DNA from: Brugia malayi
Lineage: Eukaryota > Nematoda > Chromadorea > Rhabditida > Onchocercidae
Assembly (NCBI RefSeq): GCF_000002995.4
Contig: NW_025062477.1
Span: 310,001-374,000, forward strand
Direction of reading: 5' to 3'
Length of the DNA stretch: 64,000 nt
The position numbers and the translations under genes are program-made. Below, one piece after another: positions 63,845 to 64,000 of the stretch. The notes under the pieces are model-generated. The model was not told the origin of the DNA. It worked only from the letters and a program-made list of their open reading frames with translations, and searched no databases. Numbering within the stretch: position 1 is the first letter of the stretch; each line of letters starts with the position of its first letter.

Positions 63845-64000
63845 GTATTTTACAACTTTAGAGAGCAAATTAGAATTTTGAGGATTTGTATAAAAGTTTA
63901 ATAGATCAAATTACCCGAAAAAACTTCTCAATAAAAGTCTTTTTTCATATGTGAAGTGATATTTAAAATATTCGTCTACTACAAAAGAAAATGGAATCTC

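Overview
This window reads as nuclear DNA of a parasitic-type nematode, probably a filarial or other spirurid worm. It is strongly AT-rich, full of A/T homopolymer runs and simple repeats. Its genes are split into many short exons by introns with TTTCAG-like acceptors, and several start codons sit a few bases after such an acceptor, as in spliced-leader trans-splicing. The protein families are animal ones. I see no bacterial operon, phage or CRISPR, and no convincing transposon or tRNA. The species cannot be fixed from the sequence alone.

Layout. 1-179: a coding stretch ending in TAG, followed by an unrecognised plus-strand gene (424-2285). 6495-11875, with a possible 5' exon near 12.5 kb, minus strand: an inhibitory SMAD (SMAD6/7/Dad class), with an MH1 whose zinc ligands are all present and an MH2 that ends without SSXS. 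A decayed copy of its linker exon lies 5 kb away at 3729-3805. 12.6-38.1 kb: about 25 kb with no convincing gene, mostly simple repeats plus a small GC-richer island at 30.9-31.3 kb. 38090-45116, minus strand: a complete 15-exon pash-1/DGCR8 gene, whose phases close exactly to give 908 residues. 45.1-55.4 kb: intergenic, with a 25-copy 34-bp minisatellite. 55628-58507, plus strand: a globin gene of six or seven exons, preceded by a 42-bp tandem array. 61018 to the window end, plus strand: the 5' part of LSG1, a circularly permuted ribosome-biogenesis GTPase.

The genes are not an operon and share no pathway. Pasha partners Drosha in pri-miRNA processing, the I-SMAD damps TGF-beta signalling, LSG1 matures 60S subunits, and the globin binds heme. 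The most striking non-coding signal is upstream of the globin: eight ACGTG cores (the hypoxia-response core motif) on a strict 14/28-bp grid, ending about 40 bp before the start codon. Other notable signals are the decayed I-SMAD exon copy, a five-codon upstream ORF whose stop overlaps the pash-1 start (TGATG), and the nested duplication pattern of the 34-bp array. All gene models were made by eye from splice sites, phases and family resemblance.
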